A stretch of DNA of 6,520 nucleotides from Actinomycetes bacterium. Lineage in GTDB: Bacteria > Actinomycetota > Actinomycetes > Propionibacteriales > Propionibacteriaceae. A model generated the notes under the pieces. It ran no database searches, was not told the origin of the DNA, and saw only the letters and a list, made by a program, of their open reading frames with translations. The translations under genes were made by a program, and so were the position numbers. Of this stretch, positions 5,202-6,520 are shown piece by piece. The stretch covers positions 1-6,520 of the forward strand of contig JAEYNS010000290.1 of the NCBI GenBank assembly GCA_023412435.1, in the 5' to 3' direction. Within the stretch, counting starts at the first letter, position 1. The number at the start of each line of letters is the position of its first letter.

Positions 5202-6518
5202 GTGAAAGATCCCAAGCAGTCCAAGGTGGTCCTCGACGAGTCGGAGATGCCGACCCACTGGTACAACATCGTCGCCGACCTGCCGACCCCGCCGCCGCCG
5301 CACCTTCACCCGGGCACCAGGGAGCCGTTGGGCCCCGATGACCTCGCCGCGCTGTTCCCGATGGGCCTGATCGCCCAGGAGGCGTCCACCGAGCGCTGGA
5401 TCGAGATCCCGCAGGAGGTCCACGACATCTACCGGCTGTGGCGGCCGTCCCCGTTCTTCCGCGCGCGGCGGCTGGAGCAGGCGCTCGGTACCACCGCCCG
5501 GATCTACTACAAGTACGAGGGCGCCTCGCCGGTCGGTTCGCACAAGACCAACTCCGCGGTGCCGCAGGCCTACTTCAACAAGCTGGACGGACGCACCCGG
5601 CTCACCACCGAGACCGGCGCCGGCCAGTGGGGCTCCGCGCTCGCCTTCGCCGCCCAGATCTTCGGCCTGCAGTGCGACATCTGGCAGGTCCGCAGCAGCT
5701 ACGAGGGCAAGCCCTACCGGCACGTCCTGATGGAGACCTTCGGCGCGCACGTGGTCGCCAGCCCGTCCGAGCTCACCCAGGCCGGACGTGCGCTGCGTGA
5801 GCAGTTCCCGGACACCACCGGCTCGCTCGGTATGGCGATCTCGGAGGCGGTCGAGGCGGCGGCCACCGACCCGAACGCCGCCTACTCCCTGGGCAGCGTG
5901 CTCAACCACGTGCTGCTGCACCAGACCGTGATCGGCCAGGAGGCCGTCAAGCAGCTGGCGCTGTTCGGTGAGGAGTCGGCCGACTTCGTGTTCGGGTGCG
6001 CCGGCGGCGGCTCCAACCTCGGCGGTCTCGCCTTCCCGTTCCTGCGGGAGAACCTCGAGGGACGGGCGCAGGCCCGGATCGTCGCCTGCGAGCCGAAGGC
6101 GGCGCCGTCCATGACCGAGGGCGAGTACCGGTACGACTTCGGGGACACCGCCCACCTGACGCCGCTGCTGAAGATGTACACGCTCGGGCCGGAGTTCGTC
6201 CCTGCGCCGGTGCACGCCGGTGGCCTGCGCTACCACGGCATGGCGCCGCTGGTCAGCCACTGCTACCACGAGGGGCTGGTCGAGGCCGTGGCGATCCCCC
6301 AGCTCGAGGCCTTCGAGGCCGGGGTGCTGTTCGCCAGGGCGGAGGGCATCGTGCCCGCCTCGGAGTCGAACCACGCCATCGCCGGGGCGCTGCGCCAGGT
6401 GAGGGCCGCCACCGAGGCCGGGGAGTCCCCGGTCATCGTGATCGGGGTGTCCGGCTCCGGCCAGCTCGACCTGCCCGCGTACTCGGAGTTCCTGGCCGGC
6501 CAGATGGTGGACAGCTGA
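5202..6518 (+). CDS. trpB2: TrpB2-type tryptophan synthase beta-like PLP enzyme
   Basis: The 438-aa protein is a fold-type II PLP enzyme of the TrpB2 branch, which condenses indole with L-serine (or O-phosphoserine in some archaeal members) to give tryptophan. The PLP-binding lysine is K115 in GSHKTN, and the catalytic glutamate is E137 in ETGAGQWGSALAF. The phosphate-binding glycine loop is GCAGGGSNLGG (265-275), and the pyridine-N serine lies in GVSGSGQLDLPAY near the C-terminus. EGIVPASESNHAI also matches the family. The N-terminal PTHWYNIVADLP plus the long LxPMxLIxQE region and the GQW (not GQH) motif mark TrpB2 rather than TrpB1. Length is normal and the gene is complete. No trpA or other trp gene is in the window, so it probably works alone, for example in indole salvage; that is inference. 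The GTG start is set by the TAGAGT box 7 nt upstream and the absence of an SD. The ORF is open upstream to 5004, inside the divergent MOSC gene. Confidence 0.93.
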   Translation: MKDPKQSKVVLDESEMPTHWYNIVADLPTPPPPHLHPGTREPLGPDDLAALFPMGLIAQEASTERWIEIPQEVHDIYRLWRPSPFFRARRLEQALGTTARIYYKYEGASPVGSHKTNSAVPQAYFNKLDGRTRLTTETGAGQWGSALAFAAQIFGLQCDIWQVRSSYEGKPYRHVLMETFGAHVVASPSELTQAGRALREQFPDTTGSLGMAISEAVEAAATDPNAAYSLGSVLNHVLLHQTVIGQEAVKQLALFGEESADFVFGCAGGGSNLGGLAFPFLRENLEGRAQARIVACEPKAAPSMTEGEYRYDFGDTAHLTPLLKMYTLGPEFVPAPVHAGGLRYHGMAPLVSHCYHEGLVEAVAIPQLEAFEAGVLFARAEGIVPASESNHAIAGALRQVRAATEAGESPVIVIGVSGSGQLDLPAYSEFLAGQMVDS

Positions 6519-6520
6519 TC

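Noticed and set aside
5094..6374. Minus-strand ORF of 426 codons opposite trpB2
   Set aside because: Antisense to a complete TrpB2 and without recognisable domains.

Overview
The window is compact, very GC-rich DNA. GTG starts, SD-led and leaderless starts, and close protein resemblances all point to a high-GC Actinomycetota chromosome; the family cannot be fixed from sequence alone. It looks like ordinary core genome: no mobile elements, CRISPR, tRNA or phage genes were seen. No gap longer than 300 bases lacks a gene.

Left half (1-2826), all on the minus strand, is an RNA-metabolism cluster. In transcription order it holds a coiled-coil C4 zinc-ribbon protein (2125-2826), a stand-alone RNase HI (1595-2089), a short RNB-family 3'-5' exoribonuclease (152-1591), and the 5' half of the RNase P RNA gene rnpB (about 124 to 1, running off the left edge). 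The three protein genes are tightly packed, with an overlapping or embedded ribosome-binding site at the RNase H-RNB junction. The zinc-ribbon gene carries the most notable feature of the window: an in-frame amber codon inside its last CxxC motif. It is followed by eleven well-conserved-looking codons and a TGA that overlaps the RNase H ATG.

A 120-bp divergent spacer (2827-2946) separates this cluster from a plus-strand aminopeptidase P family gene (2947-4446). That gene converges, 10 bp apart, on a minus-strand MOSC-domain gene (4457-5083). A second divergent spacer (5084-5201, 118 bp) leads to a TrpB2-type tryptophan synthase beta-like gene (5202-6518), which ends two bases before the window does.

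The aminopeptidase, MOSC and TrpB2 genes share one promoter/start layout: a TAGRRT -10 box exactly 7 nt before the start codon and no Shine-Dalgarno. This predicts leaderless mRNAs. The zinc-ribbon and RNB genes instead have strong Shine-Dalgarno sites. I see no multi-gene novel system here; the best leads are the amber codon, the leaderless promoter set and the RNA-processing cluster.
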